From assembly GCA_022661535.1 (NCBI GenBank), contig JAKULF010000001.1:3410001-3474000 (forward strand): 64,000 bases of DNA, given 5' to 3'. Under the pieces are notes generated by a model. That model was not told the origin of the DNA. It searched no databases and saw only the letters and a list, made by a program, of their open reading frames with translations. The position numbers and the translations under genes are program-made. Source of the stretch: Eutypa lata (taxonomy: Eukaryota > Ascomycota > Sordariomycetes > Xylariales > Diatrypaceae). Shown in pieces: positions 34,834 through 47,500 of this stretch. Position 1 is the stretch's first letter. Every line of letters starts with the position of its first letter.

Positions 34834-34858
34834 ATGGCTTTGCAGGGGGGCGGCATAA
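34755..34858 (+). promoter_or_regulatory. Two upstream ORFs ahead of the rhodopsin-like gene
   Basis: The first uORF (34755-34817) has 20 codons. The second starts at 34814, overlapping the end of the first by 4 bases (ATGA), and ends at 34858, overlapping the main ATG at 34834 out of frame. This suggests translational control if the transcript starts upstream of 34755. Confidence 0.45.
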
Positions 34859-36135
34859 GTGCTGCGGCAAGGGCCGAGGCGCCCATTAGCGCCGCCGAGA
34901 TAATCGGCGTCACGACTCTTTACATGGCCGTGTGCACGGCTTTCACGTTCGCGCGAATGTGCACGCGGTATTTCGTGCATCAGCAGCTGTGGTGGGATGA
35001 CTGTGAGTTACTTAGACATTTAGCTCTACGCCCTGTTTCCGCGCTATGCATAACTATCGTCTAACTAATCGATTGCGATGATGAAGGGACCATGTTTTTC
35101 GCCTGGCTCGGCACCTTAAGCCTCTGCAGCCTACAGCTCATAATGATACGCCACGGCGCTGGCGTCAATGTGTCGGATGTTCCAGACGAGTCGCTGGACA
35201 AGTTTCTAAAGGCATGTCACCAATCAGTGCCAACCTAACTAGCGTTTTCTGTGTATTAATAGTGCGCTTTTCCCAACCATCAGCTATTCCTGGTGATTCA
35301 GATGGTGGCGCGAATCGCGATCTTCTTCGCCCGGCTGTCCATCCTGCTGCTGTACATCCGGATCTTCTTCCCGATCGGGACCCCCCGGTCGACGTTCTGG
35401 TGGATCATCCAGATCGTGATCTACCTCAACCTGCTGTACACCGTCTCGCTCATCCTCGTGACGACGCTGCAGTGCGTCCCCTACCACCTGCCGTGGGGCG
35501 CCAGCTGCGTCAACCAGTGGCTGGTGCTGATCATGGCGTCCGTGATCAACATCATCAGCGACATGGCGGTCCTCGTCATCCCCATCGCGTCCATCCTGAA
35601 GCTCCAGACGACGCGGAGGAAGAAGTGGGCCATCTGGGCCCTGTTCGCCTTCGGCGCCCTGGCGCCGCTGGTCAGCGTCGCGCGGCTCGGTTACCAGGTC
35701 CCCGTGGCCAACGGCGACAACAAGACCGTCATATACCCCATCGTGCTGGTCCTCGCGACGGCGGAGCAGACCGTCGCCATGATCGTCGGGTCGGCGCCCG
35801 TGGCCAGCTCCGCGATCGTCCGGCTGATGTGGTGGAAGCTCCCCCATTCCGGCCAGAACAAGACGCTGACGCAGCGCATCTGGCCGGGGAGGGAGGCGCG
35901 GAGCCGGAATGCGAAGAGGGGCTCGAGGGGGGCCCCGGACCCGTACCCCATCACGGGTGCCACGCTGACGGGTAGTGTGGAGATCTTGTACCCCAACGCC
36001 GCGGCTAGGCAGAGCGACGGCGATAATGTCGGGTCGTGGGAAATGGTATCTCCCACAGCCTCTTCTAATATTAAGAAGGCGATGTCTCATGGAGACTCTG
36101 AGACAACATGTAATTCCAACACTAATGAGGTATGA
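34834..36135 (+). CDS. Rhodopsin-like fungal integral membrane protein (PTH11/SAT4-like)
   Basis: Three exons: 34834-35002, 35087-35211 and 35284-36135, giving 381 aa. Intron 1 (84 nt) is GTGAGT..GAAG with a CTAAC branch site. Intron 2 (72 nt) begins GCATGT, so it is a GC-AG intron; the nearest GT would break the frame. Hydrophobic helices run from IIGVTTLYMAVCTAFTF through the third exon, consistent with seven membrane spans. The sequence WWDDWTMFFAW and the late SVARLGYQV are family-typical. The cytoplasmic C-tail is hydrophilic and basic. The family includes the appressorium receptor PTH11 and many uncharacterised paralogues; this copy lacks an N-terminal CFEM domain. Receptor function is inferred. 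It converges with the BBE-type gene. Confidence 0.85.
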
Positions 36136-36692
36136 ATTTATGAATATAGGAATAAAGTGAGTTTAACGAACCAACGGTGTTCTTGTATCTTGAAAATATA
36201 CAGAATCATTTTATATTCTTTTATTTTCACGGTCGAGTAGCTAGGCGCTATCTCCTAATCATCAATTGGACGTATCCACGCTGTCATCAAATAGATACAC
36301 AAGCCCATTGCTAGCTACTTGAGTAGATATATACAGTACATGATATGATGTCTTGTGGCGCCTTTTCGCATCCTCGCTATGTAGTTTCGGCGTGAAGTTG
36401 CCAAGTTTTTGGTTTGATGGCTCAGCAGCCTCGGAAAGTAATCTAATTAAAAGGTTCTAGATATGGTATTTAGATCGGTCCTTCTCTAGTCTATCCCCCT
36501 CGTCTCTATCTACTTGATCGGTGCTTCTCATTTAAGGTGTATCGTGGAACTTAGTCTCACACACGGTATTTATACAGCACAAGTTAATAGTACAATGTCT
36601 CAGTGCCCTAGAGCTCGTGTGGGCGTCTACGATCGAACAAAGAATATTAAAAGCCCTCAACGATCCCGGTTTCGCAGTGCTTGCTCTGACCA
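36136..36692. other. Intergenic between convergent genes
   Basis: AT-rich 3' regions of the 7TM and BBE-type genes. No gene seen. Confidence 0.5.
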
Positions 36693-38386
36693 TTAGACAA
36701 CCGCAAGCTTGAAGCCTCCCCAGTTCAATTTGGAGAAAACATGCCCGGGGTCGTAACTGGTTCGGACGGCTCGCAGCTTCTCGACATTCTCCGCGGGGAA
36801 GGTGAGGTACGGGTCTTGGAATTCCCCGGCATCGCCCATGTACAGGAACTCGTGTGCAACGCCCAGGTCTTGGTTGATGGAGTGGTGGTACTCGATGAAG
36901 TTCTTCGCCCAAGAGGTAATGCGCAAATCATCGGAAGCGTTAGCCCATCCGGTTGCGAGTTGCCAAACTGATAGCGTCTGTTAGTTAAGTGATAAAATAC
37001 CATGGTGAGCCCTGATGGTTTGTTTATAAACCTACTGATTAAGGATTCGTCGTCTTCTAGACCCCAAACGTTGCCAACTCCGTTCGTCTTAGCGACGCTA
37101 GCTGCCGATTTCGGCATGGTGTTCAGTACGAAAGTAGGGTAGAGGCCCTCTACGTCTGCGATTTCAGCCACGGCAGCTTTCCAAGCCTGAACGATCTCAT
37201 AGAGGCGATCGGTGGCAGTCGCCACGACTGTGTGATGCGCGAATTGTATACTAGATCGCAAAGTCAGTTTCACCGTCACTACTAGCATTCCTTTGGCATA
37301 TTGGCATAAACTCACCGGAACATTTGATTGGGGCTCTCTTTGTCACTGTGCCAAACCTTAGGAGCCGTGACGTTGTCGAGGCGCATAGTAGATGGGATGG
37401 CGGAGAAGGGAGCAAACCGAGAAGGGGGCGACTCGGTGCCTTCCTGTACTCCCAGTAGACTTGCGCCAAGAGAACCGGTCGTCAGATTGTAATTGATGCT
37501 CAAAACCGAGCCCGCGGCCACCTCGCCGTCGTCGTCGACAATCATCTCGCTGGCAGCTTCTATGAACTGCGGGATGTGCTCCTCCTCGTAGACCTGGATA
37601 GTCGTGCTTATCTTCGGGATTTTCCACGCCTGCAACACGAATTTGGTCACAATGCCGAAGTTGGCCGCGCCACCTTTCAGAGCCCAGAACAGCTCGCAAT
37701 TCGATGTCGAGTTGGCGACAATCTGGGTACCGTTGCCGAGAACGACGTCGTAGCTCTTGACGCTGTCCATGGTGTAACCGTACTTGTTGATGAAGTAGTG
37801 GAAACCCCCTATCAACGTGAGACCGGGTACACCGATCGTCTTGAGACGGCCGCCATTGGTGTACAGTCCGTACTCGTCCAGAGCGCCGTATACGTCAACC
37901 CATTTATTTCCCGGGCCGACCGAAATCGTGGATTCTTCCTCATCAACCGACATATCCGACAATTTGTTCAATGCTAGCAGAACGCCGCCCTCGATACTGT
38001 TAGACCCGGGGAACTGCATCTGTTAGCACTCGGTCTCACGTTTTGGTAGGTCCAAAGCACGTAGAAACACTCACGTTCATGTGGCCTCCACCACGGATGG
38101 CAAATTGAGCATCGCAAGACGCAATGACAGAAACGCCTTCGGCGACTTCATCGGCGCTGGTGGGAAAGAACATGCAAGCCGGAGCGACAGCCGACCGGAC
38201 ATCCCAGAAATTTTTGGTCTCGACGGTGAAGTTTTCCGATGACGGAACCAGGACGGAATCCGGAAGTTTCTGGGAGAGCTCGGAGCACGCGCAGTCGACG
38301 TTGATCGCAAATGCGCTTGAGTTGGAGGAAAGTTGGGCGCTTGCGGCGGCGAACAGGGTCGCACCGCAGAGGAGGTAGTGTATCAT
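36693..38386 (-). CDS. Secreted BBE-type FAD-linked oxidoreductase
   Basis: Four exons on the minus strand: 38386-38075, 38013-37316, 37250-37036 and 36967-36693, giving 499 aa. Introns are 61, 65 and 68 nt with GTGAGT, GTGAGT and GTAGGT donors. Residues 1-17 form a signal peptide. The PCMH-type FAD domain includes PACMFFPTSADEV and IRGGGHMN, where His 102 matches the residue that carries covalent FAD in the berberine-bridge-enzyme family. GGRLKTIGVPGLTLIGGFHY and LKGGAANFGIVTKF follow, as usual. The C-terminal BBE segment YDPGHVFSKLNWGGF is intact. Family members oxidise sugars, alcohols or secondary metabolites with O2. The substrate here is unknown and no biosynthetic neighbour is obvious. 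Intron 1 could alternatively end 6 nt earlier (adding Met-Gln). Confidence 0.9.
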
Positions 38387-40534
38387 CTTGCAAACTTATT
38401 AGAACCACAGGGAGCTGCGCTTACTGTAACCGTTATCAGAGAAGCAGATCTCAAGGACATGGATGATCTTTTATATTTGTATTCTAATATTTGGAATGCC
38501 TTCAGTGTACCCCCTGAACATCTTCGGCAGTCTAAGCCACTAAGGTAGGGGTTCTCGTATAAGAGTCGTATATGACTCGTAGAGGCTCGTAAATGACTCG
38601 TAAATATTTCGTTTAACTCTCGTACAGAAAACTTTAGTGCATTTCTATAGCTTTTGACATCGTCATCCCTGTGGCTGATCATATTTAGCCCACTTCTTTA
38701 CCTTAAACTGTGGATTTTGGCAGCTCAGGGGAATTTCGATCAGCTCAGCCATCCACGCATTCAACGGCGCCTCGCAGTGATTAGATCATTTGATTGCGCC
38801 AAGACCCTATGAGACGATAGAAAGCAACTAATCCTGGAAGCTTGTAAGGCTAGATCATGCTAACAAATATGAATCTGGTATAGTTACGCTGGCATTGCGG
38901 GAAACAAGAACCGTGCCTGTTCTAATCAGGACTAAACGTCACGTTAAGCTTTGAAGCTAATCACTAGAGGGCGATGCAGCTTAAAATGGGGATCACCTAG
39001 GCAGAAGTCTAAGAGCTTGCTGGTATCTTGAAAGACCAAGGCACGAGCAAATGACAATTCAGTACGGCAGACACGCTTGGGGCTGCATTTCTCCGAAATA
39101 GAAAGGCCCCCTGACCTAAGTTCTGGCAGCTTCACCGAAAGTGCTAGCGCCATGGTTATGCCGGCAATCCGATATTCCTCGTACTATATTCGGCATGATT
39201 TCAGATAATTTTATTATAACTCTAGTGTTAATGCCATCTAGTGTATAAATAGCATATTATAGAAACCTCAACATTCACGCTGTTGCTGCGGATATTATGG
39301 ACAGCTTATCTTCGCATTGATGAGCATTTGTTAAGGGTGCCTCTGTATGCTGCAATTTCTGCTTAGCTTAGCTGAGTTTCTTAAGTCGCGTGTTATTACC
39401 GTCAACACAGAGCTACGCGGCTATGACTCGTCATGTCCTTAGCCCATACACTATCTCACTTGGAGTAAATTGGTCACTATCACACATTAGGAAAAGGGCA
39501 ATCTTAGGACACCACGTGGGATGGGAGGGCATAGATCCGGCGAGTGCCATGAGTGTATAGACCAATTCCCAAGTTGCTCTCTGCAAAACTTAACTTAGAT
39601 CTGGCAACAAAATTCTCATTTTCTACTATGCCTTCTTTACACTAACCCACCATAAGCTCAGGAATGATTGGAAAACTCCTGAAGTAATTATTTTCATTTT
39701 GGCTTCATTGTCGGTTTTAATTTGATAGCAAAGTGATGAGGCGCTGGATAGCAGAAACACGCTATTATGCAGAAGTCTCGGGAACGTCGGCATGATTCTT
39801 GAAAGCTGAGACGTCCCCCATTGTACAGGCGGGAAGCTTCCACCTACTTCGCCTCAAATTACGCGGCGCCCTTCGACTTCTGGAATGCTCGGTTTGGTTT
39901 TCAACGGCACTTTCTCAACTTCTAAGAGTCCATCTCTAACTTGGCAACGAAGTTTATGGTGTAGTGAAAATGAAAGGAAGGGGTGCATGGAGTGGGCTCA
40001 GGGAGTTCGCGCCTCCGAAACATGCATCTAACTCAACACTTCTAAGAATCTCACAGAAGTATCAAAAATCCGTTCTGACCCTGGATGAGTAAGCGCCTCG
40101 GTCCATGTATGAGGTTCTCGTATTTACTACCACGTCCTATAGAGAAGGGGGTCAAGGGTTATCGTGGAGCTCAATAGCTCAACAACATCTAGGCTCTGTC
40201 CTGTCCCTATCGGGGAGTTCTTTAATACCATCACTGGAACAATGTATGCATAATTGTAATGTATACTACGCCGTCTAATCTGACTGATGTCTGTGGTTCC
40301 TAGGAGAGACTGATATAGTTATTAGCCTGATCGTCAGTAGCTCAGTTGAGCCGTGGGCGGGCTTGGCATGAATAGCTTGAGGCTCGAGCGCCCAAACTCG
40401 AATTTAAGGGGAAATATTGTCGACTAATAAATGTTGGGTTTGAACAACAGCCGGTTGGGATGGGCGAAATCAAGAATGGGGTTGTCGGATGTCGTAAGGC
40501 AGTGTGAAGGGGGTGAACAGCCGTGAGTTCCAAG

Positions 40535-40976
40535 ATGTTTGCTGATCTACTCATACATAGCATCGAGTTTCTTCTTTCCCTCGGAGAAAGGGTTATCGAG
40601 CAACCTTTTGGTGAGGAACAGGAGTGTCTCGACGAGAAATTACCCAGCCCGGCTAGTTTTCTTCATCCAAAACGTGCTATCAAGCGTCGTCTATCGGCCT
40701 CCAACACGAAGCTTTTAGGGAAGTATCCGGAAACGTTTCCCACAAATCCCCATTTCGGCTACTCTCGTCGTCTGGTCACGATTATGAGGACCATCACACA
40801 CAGTGTTAGAGCAAAGTAGCGAAGGGTGAAAAGTAGTTTCGACTCCAGTCGAAGGAGGAGCCTAGAAGCTCCCAACAGACTTTGTATTCACCTATTCAAC
40901 GCGGCTCGCTTGCTTCTAGAAAAGCCGCTGCCTCTGATCCTACCGTTACCGCTGACCCTAACACCACCAAGTAGTT
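40535..40976 (+). other. Possible coding trace, unresolved small spliced gene
   Basis: An ATG frame runs from 40535 to the stop at 40817-40819. Further on, in another frame (about 40840-40976), a second stretch reads RLQSKEEPRSSQQTLYSP and SRKAAASDPTVTADPNTTK then stop, with a composition that looks coding. A candidate donor (GTGAGG near 40610) and acceptors (GTAG, CCAG near 40835-40848) exist, but I cannot join them convincingly in frame. Treat as a hint only. Confidence 0.2.
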
Positions 40977-41160
40977 AGGTCTGTAGGTAGCATTAATAAC
41001 AACCAACCCCCCTTCCATCCCATTCCTTTCCCCCCTTTTATCTCTCATCTTCCCTCATTCGTTCCCTTCACAGCCCCCTACCGCCCCCTACCCCAGAACC
41101 ATTTTATGGTATATGAACGTATTTATATGTGTGTGTATGTGTATATATGCAAAAACGTCA

Positions 41161-41183
41161 TGTGTGTGTGTGTGTGTGTGTGT
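41161..41183. repeat. (TG)n microsatellite
   Basis: Eleven or so uninterrupted TG units in an otherwise gene-free stretch, flanked by TATG/TATATG words. Confidence 0.9.
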
Positions 41184-42108
41184 ATATGTATGTGTGTCCC
41201 AAGAGAACTTAGTCCAAAAAGTAGAGAGAGAGAGAAAGAGTGGATTAAGAAATCCAATTCGATAGTAAGGAGACCCAGAAATCAATCGTGATAAAAATAG
41301 CAGGCAGGCGAGGCGGTTCGGGAGCAATAAAACGCCGATGTGATACGTAGGTAGGGGTTGAAAGCGAGGTTTCGAGTGAGCCGCCCGCCGAGGGGATAAG
41401 GAACAAAAGCCCAGAGAGAATACCAGTCCAGTTTTTGTCCCGCTCCGCCATTAGACCTGAAAAAGAAAAAGAAAGAAACCCCCATCCGTTGTGTCCTGGT
41501 CGCCCCGAAGTCTCCCCTTCCCACCGAGAACGCCATGAAAGAAGAAAAAACGCCAGGTGCAAAATGAACCAATTCGAGCAAGAAAAGCGCTGTCATTGAT
41601 AGCTGCACTCCAATCTGCAACCCTTAATTGCTCCATTCGTCGGGCTTCCCCCCTTCCCCCTTTCCCCAGACCGCTGATCGTCTCCAATATCGTATGAATC
41701 GTGATGAGCCTGACAGCCTTCGCGGCATACCAGCTTTTAACGTATGTGGATAAAACTCTGTCGTGACAGATAATGTGGTGTAATGTGGCGTAATGTGGTG
41801 TAGTGTAGTATATGTGTGGGCGTACTGTCGAATAGTTGATATATAATGTAATCCAAGTGTAAAGTATTATGTGGAGAGTGGAGTGGACGGTGTAGTATGG
41901 TGATAACCAGATCGCAATTAGAAGCCCGAGAATGCGATTGATTTACGTCGTGGTTAGATGGATTCCCGACAACTGCTATATAGGAGTTGCGGCTCATGGG
42001 AGTCGGTCGAAGTCTAGTATAGTACGTGTATAGTAAGTAAACCTCTGCCTGATTAGAAGAAGGCTAAGGCGAGGCATAGACAGCGCGACCCCTCACATAC
42101 CCCTTCCG

Positions 42109-44545
42109 TCAAGCGCACGAAAAGTCCAACCTCAAACTCCGAGCGACGCCTTGCCAGTCCCAGACGCGGGTCCACTCGCCGCGCTCCATAAGGCGCCATA
42201 CCTCCTCGAGAAGCTCAATGACGAGCTCGCAGTTGCGGAGGCCGGTGTAGCCGCGGACGGCTCGCACCGCAGCCCCGACCCGCTCGCGCTGCGCAGGGGC
42301 GAACGACGCGCACCCGATGATCAGGCACGGCACCAGCAGCAGCGCCTGCACCGGGTCGCCCGGCTTGAACGAGTCCATGATGGCGATAGACTCGTCGACC
42401 AATAACGTGATGCGGTGATCGTGGTGTGGCGGGTACCGGATAGGTGGAGGCGAGTCGGCGCGGGGTGGAGGCGGTGTGATACCGCCGTCACCATCGATGT
42501 CATCATCATCGTCGTCTCCGTTCACGTCAACCTTCACGTCGCCTTCATCATCGCTGTAGCGGTGGTGATTGCTGGGAGGTCGCTCCATCGGCGGCGTCTG
42601 GATCATCGATGGCTGTTGTTGCTCCTGCGTGATCAAAGATGGGATCGAAGACCGGGATAGGGAGCTTGTGGAGACAAGGCTCTCGATAGAATTGCTAAGG
42701 TCGAGGATAGGAGGGGGCGCCGGTGATGACATAGACGGCGGATAGATAGTCCTGTACAAGTAAACTAACATCATAGCCCTATAGAGATCAGCTACCCGGT
42801 CGCGGCTGTCCCCTGGAGGCCAATGGGGCTCCCAAGCCCGAATCGCGTCATCGATATTGGCTGCATTGTACAGTGCTGAATAATCCACGACAGGGTCGTT
42901 TCCGGCGGTCATGTTATCTCTTATGAAGTTCCGTATAGTCGTGATCTGGGAAAGGTAGTGGAACAGGCCATCAGCAATGCCTATAAGCCGCGGAGGCTTG
43001 ATTTCTACCCAAGGTATCCAGTCTTCTGATGCTAACCGACGACTTTGCGGGCTTGGATAACGGATCAACTCGTCGGCGAATACGCGGTACTGAAAGAATT
43101 CAGTTATGAAGATAAGGAATGCCGTGTCGCTTGGTGGTGAGCTAGCTATGAGGTCCTTGTAGGCTGCGAGATGAACGCGATGGTGGCCCTGACGACCGCC
43201 CTCCGCCGCAGTCTGAATTAGCATGCAGAGCATCTGGCCGTAGCGGACAGACAAGTTAACGTCTGAGCTGTTTCCGGATTTCGTCGAGAGGTTAAGATCG
43301 CTGACAAACCTACTCATTGCTGCGTCGTGATGGTACGTAGACCGGTCAAGTAGGGATTGCAAGCTGACCTTCGAGTTTGTTTCCAATATCTTCTTACCAT
43401 ATGGGGTGGCCCAATCGATATGTTTGCTAGACATGGAAAGAATCGAATGCATGAGGCCGCGGTGTTCGACCGCGATCTTGAACAACATGTCTTTGAATGC
43501 GTTTTTATGTTGATTCTCTACGGTGAGCACGCCGCTAAGGTGGTTATGGTAATGGCTGAGGAACACCATGTCCTCGGGCCCATCAAGTCCCTGGAAGAGC
43601 GGCGGTAGCGAAATATGTGTACGGTTTTGCTTGATCCGTTGTTCTAAGATGCTCGGTTAGGGATGAATCTTCAAGTTCAAACGGATTGTAGCGAGTACCT
43701 TCTTCTGCCCTTTCTCTCCCGCTCTTCCATATTTGCTTCTCATGATATCCTTCACAAACAACCGCATTTTTCTCGCAGTTCATACCTCGAAGGGGTTAGA
43801 CGGCTTGACAGGGCTAACTCGGTTCCATACTCACATCGTGGCTTTGCTTCGTCGCATTTCTTCTTGCGCTTACGACAGGTGATACCTATATCCTTGTTAG
43901 TAGATGATTCGCAAAGAATACGACGGCATATCTGTCCAGCGGAAAGGGGGGAAGCACAAGGGGACGCTATTAAAGGAATAGAGAAGACTAACACCCGGTT
44001 TTTGATCGGCCCTTCGCCATCTTGTTCGTTGGGATCGGCTGTGCGATAGGATGTTTCCTTGGTCGGCCCCTTGGTCTTTTCGTCTTCAGTTGTATCGAGT
44101 TCCCATTTTCATCTTCCGGTCCTGATATCCGGGGTGCTTCCTGTATATTGTCTATGCTGAAACTATCATCATCTTCTAGAGGCTCTAGCTTGGGAACAGC
44201 CAGCCCTTCACCCGGACCGTGGTCCCAATGATCATCTCGCTCTGCACTCCCAGTCTCGACATCTTCGCTATAGCTCTCGCTCCAGGAGTCCGTACTTGAG
44301 GACGACGTAGCTGAATGTATCATCGGCGGCAGGGTACTACCGGCAGCCCTATCATGCATCGGGACATCAAATTCGGTACTGATAGGAGACAGCTGACCAG
44401 CATCCATCCTAGCAGTCGTTGCCGGAGTCGTCCATATGGGGGATTGGGGCATAGCTGCAGACGAATCACTCTCGGAGGAAGTGCTGTTGCTGTCCGACCA
44501 TGACAGATCTCGATCATCTGGCACAATGGACACTTGATATTCCAT
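42109..44545 (-). CDS. Zn2Cys6 transcription factor with AT-hook
   Basis: Four exons: 44545-43993, 43885-43835, 43785-43699 and 43643-42109, giving 741 aa. Introns are 107, 49 and 55 nt; the first two interrupt Cys codons of the zinc cluster. Spliced, the cluster is C185-x2-C188-x6-C195-x6-C202-x2-C205-x6-C212, the exact fungal Zn2Cys6 spacing, with the basic run RKRKKK between. An AT-hook (KRPRGRPRK, about 156-164) lies just before it and an acidic, Ser-rich head before that. The region after GLDGPEDMVFLSHY is the helical fungal-specific regulatory domain, with an acidic Asp run and Pro-rich insert around 42440-42540. It should be nuclear and bind DNA. Targets are unknown. Intron 3 has a weak donor (GTACTC) but a clear CTAAC branch site, and removing it restores the conserved SLPPLFQGLDGPED. 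Confidence 0.9.
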
Positions 44546-47500
44546 GGCTCGTCAATGACGAGACCATTCCTACAAGGAGGAATCGAGGAGGAATAGCCGT
44601 TCTACCAGACGAGGTATAAAAGAACGGACACAAAGAAAAGGTTAGATCAATAACTAGGACGAAGAGAGCAGACAGCTGTTCAGCAGCAACTCCTTCTCGA
44701 AGTTACGGGATCAGCCTGTGACGTGGGTGCAACGCGGATGCGGAGATGCGGCGTTGAGCTGATACGAAGTGGACCCGCTCTTGAGAGCGTAAGCTTAAAA
44801 GCCAGCCTCAACCTTGACTACGCTAAGTAGTTAGCAGACAGTTCGTGAAGGGAGAACCAAATAGTAGTGGTAATAGCTTATCATGGAGTCCGAGTGAGGC
44901 AGCAAAAGAGATATTCCTACTAGGAAACCAAGAGGCCAACAGGATAAGAAGGGTCTGCTGAGTGGTGGTAAGAGGTGGAGAAGTCTTATTTGGCTCTTCG
45001 ATATGTTATCGTGGGGCCGCTAGCCGGGAACATCATGATGGGGGCGGGAGATGCACATCAATATGTGTGTGTGCGTGAGCGTGTGTGCGTGAGAGAGAAA
45101 GAGAGAGCAAGTGAGTAACGTTATGTGTATCTCTGTATATGTATGTACGTATATAGTTATGTAGATATGTAGATATGTATGCGTATGCACCTACAAGTAG
45201 GAGGTCAGCCTATGTAGCTACATACATAGAAGAAAGAACGGGGAGGGTTGGGACGAGAAAGATGGAGAAAGACGATGAGCCCTGAGGCGAAAAGCTCCAC
45301 TCCACTTCGGACCCGTGTTTATTCGGCCAGAGAGATTGCACACTATTGACCAGAGAGGAGGAGGCTACAGTATGAAGATTACATAGGTACGTACAAACAT
45401 ACATACAATATATTGTATTATGAATGTATTCGGTCAGTCGATATGTATGAGAAAGGGTTTGGAAGTGAAGGGATGTGATGTGACGTGACGTCCAAATCGA
45501 CTCACCACCCGACCTTACTTGCATTCATAGATGTCGGGAGTCGCAATGCATGTCTCTCAATGCTGTCATATTCTGCCCCGGTAGATCACCCTCTCATGCT
45601 GCCTTCTGTTATGTTGAGCCGGCGCAGAGTAACACAAAGGTAGCAGAGAGAAAATGGGGGAGAAGACGAGACGAGAGAACTTTGGGTGGACATTAGCAAA
45701 GGTGGATGCAACTGGGATGGGGTTTCGATCTTGGCACCTTTCAAACCCCATGTCGCTCTCTCGCAGACCCCATTAACGCCTCCACCACCCTATGATCTTA
45801 GTGGCAGCCCATGCAGCAGTTAGCGGGACCCTTGGAGCGACCGACGAGTACTTGGCGATACTTTTCAGAGACCCGGCGCCGTAACGTCAACTAGTTAGGC
45901 CCTTCTCGTCTCGTTTCTGTTTCGATATCCACCGTATATCGACATGAGTGAGAGATGTGTAGTAAGGACACTTCACTATTCATTCATTCAGCAGAAGAGC
46001 TCAAGAAATGGCTTTGAAGCCGCATCATTTCACATCCAGGTATTCGGGCCTGTAAGCAGCCTCTTCTTCTTCTTTCTTCTTCTAACTTACAAACTGCGTT
46101 GCCTGCCATATTAAGAAACTCGATGCGGCACAGCTACAATGTCGAAGGAGAAGGCTTCCTTTCCTCTCGGGAGGGGCTAGCCTAGCGCATGATAGACATA
46201 ACACGACGGAATGACCAGATAGACCGGAACAGGCTCGATGCTGCAAGTTCGGTGTCATACGGGTAAGTAGTAACGTGAGGAAGACATATGGGTAAATGAC
46301 AGGTCGAGATATCCAGATACCCTAGGCTTGCTTGCAGCGTGGACATAGAGCGGCGGCGGGACGACATCTAGTTCGGCCGGCCCCGCGTAATCCAACTTCA
46401 AGCAGCCTAATAATAACTCCAGAAGATGGTATGGTAAAAGGGCTGGAAACAAGGCTAAGAGGAAAGCAACGAACGAATGAACGAATAGATCGTAGACAAG
46501 TCGGTGATTCTAATAAATCGTAATGTCTATAATCACGCCAGAGTTATTAAGCGAACCGCCCGGAGACCTCATAAAATAAGCGATGCGACTCTTAATGATA
46601 TCATCGTGGGGGTTTGTACGGCCGGAATGCATTAATATGTAGCGAAGGCTGTGATTATGACCCCCCCTGTCTATGGTGTTGAAAAAAAAAGCTGACAGTG
46701 TCGATGGCGGCGGGGGGTTAGAAGGAGGGGGGGAATAGCCTTAAAGGAGATGACTTTCCGGATATCTACAATATCTTTCTTATTCAACTGTATGTTTCTG
46801 CCTCCATTCCATGCGTCTCTTTCTCTCTTTTCTCTCATCCCTTTTCCCTCTCTTTTCGTCTGATGTGTCGATATTGGGATGGACATAAGTCGTTAGAGCA
46901 ATAAATGCTTGTTGATAATGCGGCTGGATTAAGGTCGGATGGAGAGAGATAGACAGTCAAGGTAGAATAAAGAGTTTGGATAATTGGTAAGATAACTGGA
47001 AATGATTTGGTCGGAGGCTACGGATCTCTGTTCCGACCCCCGCAAATGCACCCTTGAATGGCCGGCATATTTCTATGTATAATTCCAATGTTTCACGTCG
47101 CATGCAGCTGGAAAGCCTCTATCTACTTGCAGTTACACAGGCTAGACAATGAATACTTGGAATCCTACCGTCTTCTTCTTTCTTATTGTTAGGCTATGTT
47201 ACATCTTCACTATATGCAAGTACGTTAAGATCAAAGCCAAATGTAGATTGTAAATCATGGTTAGTATTTATTTGTACCCTTGATGGTGTACCCGCTTACC
47301 CAACTTGTACTTCCATATACATTATGTAACAAATGTCATATGCAGAGCCTACAACCATTAATCATTAATTCTACATCGCATATAACCACCCCTCTATATA
47401 CGTAAAAGCTAGGGAAATATCACCTAGGTCAAGCCTCAGTAATCGCTGTTAGTTCTAGCGAATAAGCGTTTTAACTTTTCCCCCTTGATTTTGCCTGTAA

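Larger units (their letters stand above)
38387..42108. other. Gene-poor intergenic region
   Basis: About 3.7 kb. An ATGACTCGTA word repeats near 38565-38610. Possible coding traces at 40535-40976 are listed separately. A (TG)n tract lies at 41161-41183. Sequence just upstream of the transcription factor stop (42000-42108) is its 3' region. Nothing else supported. Confidence 0.45.

Noticed and set aside
35214..36090. Long alternative frames on both strands over the 7TM gene's third exon
   Set aside because: They are shadows created by the high GC of the real exon; only the plus-strand frame with hydrophobic helices makes sense.
38944..39153. 69-codon ATG frame on the minus strand
   Set aside because: Too short and without motif or context.
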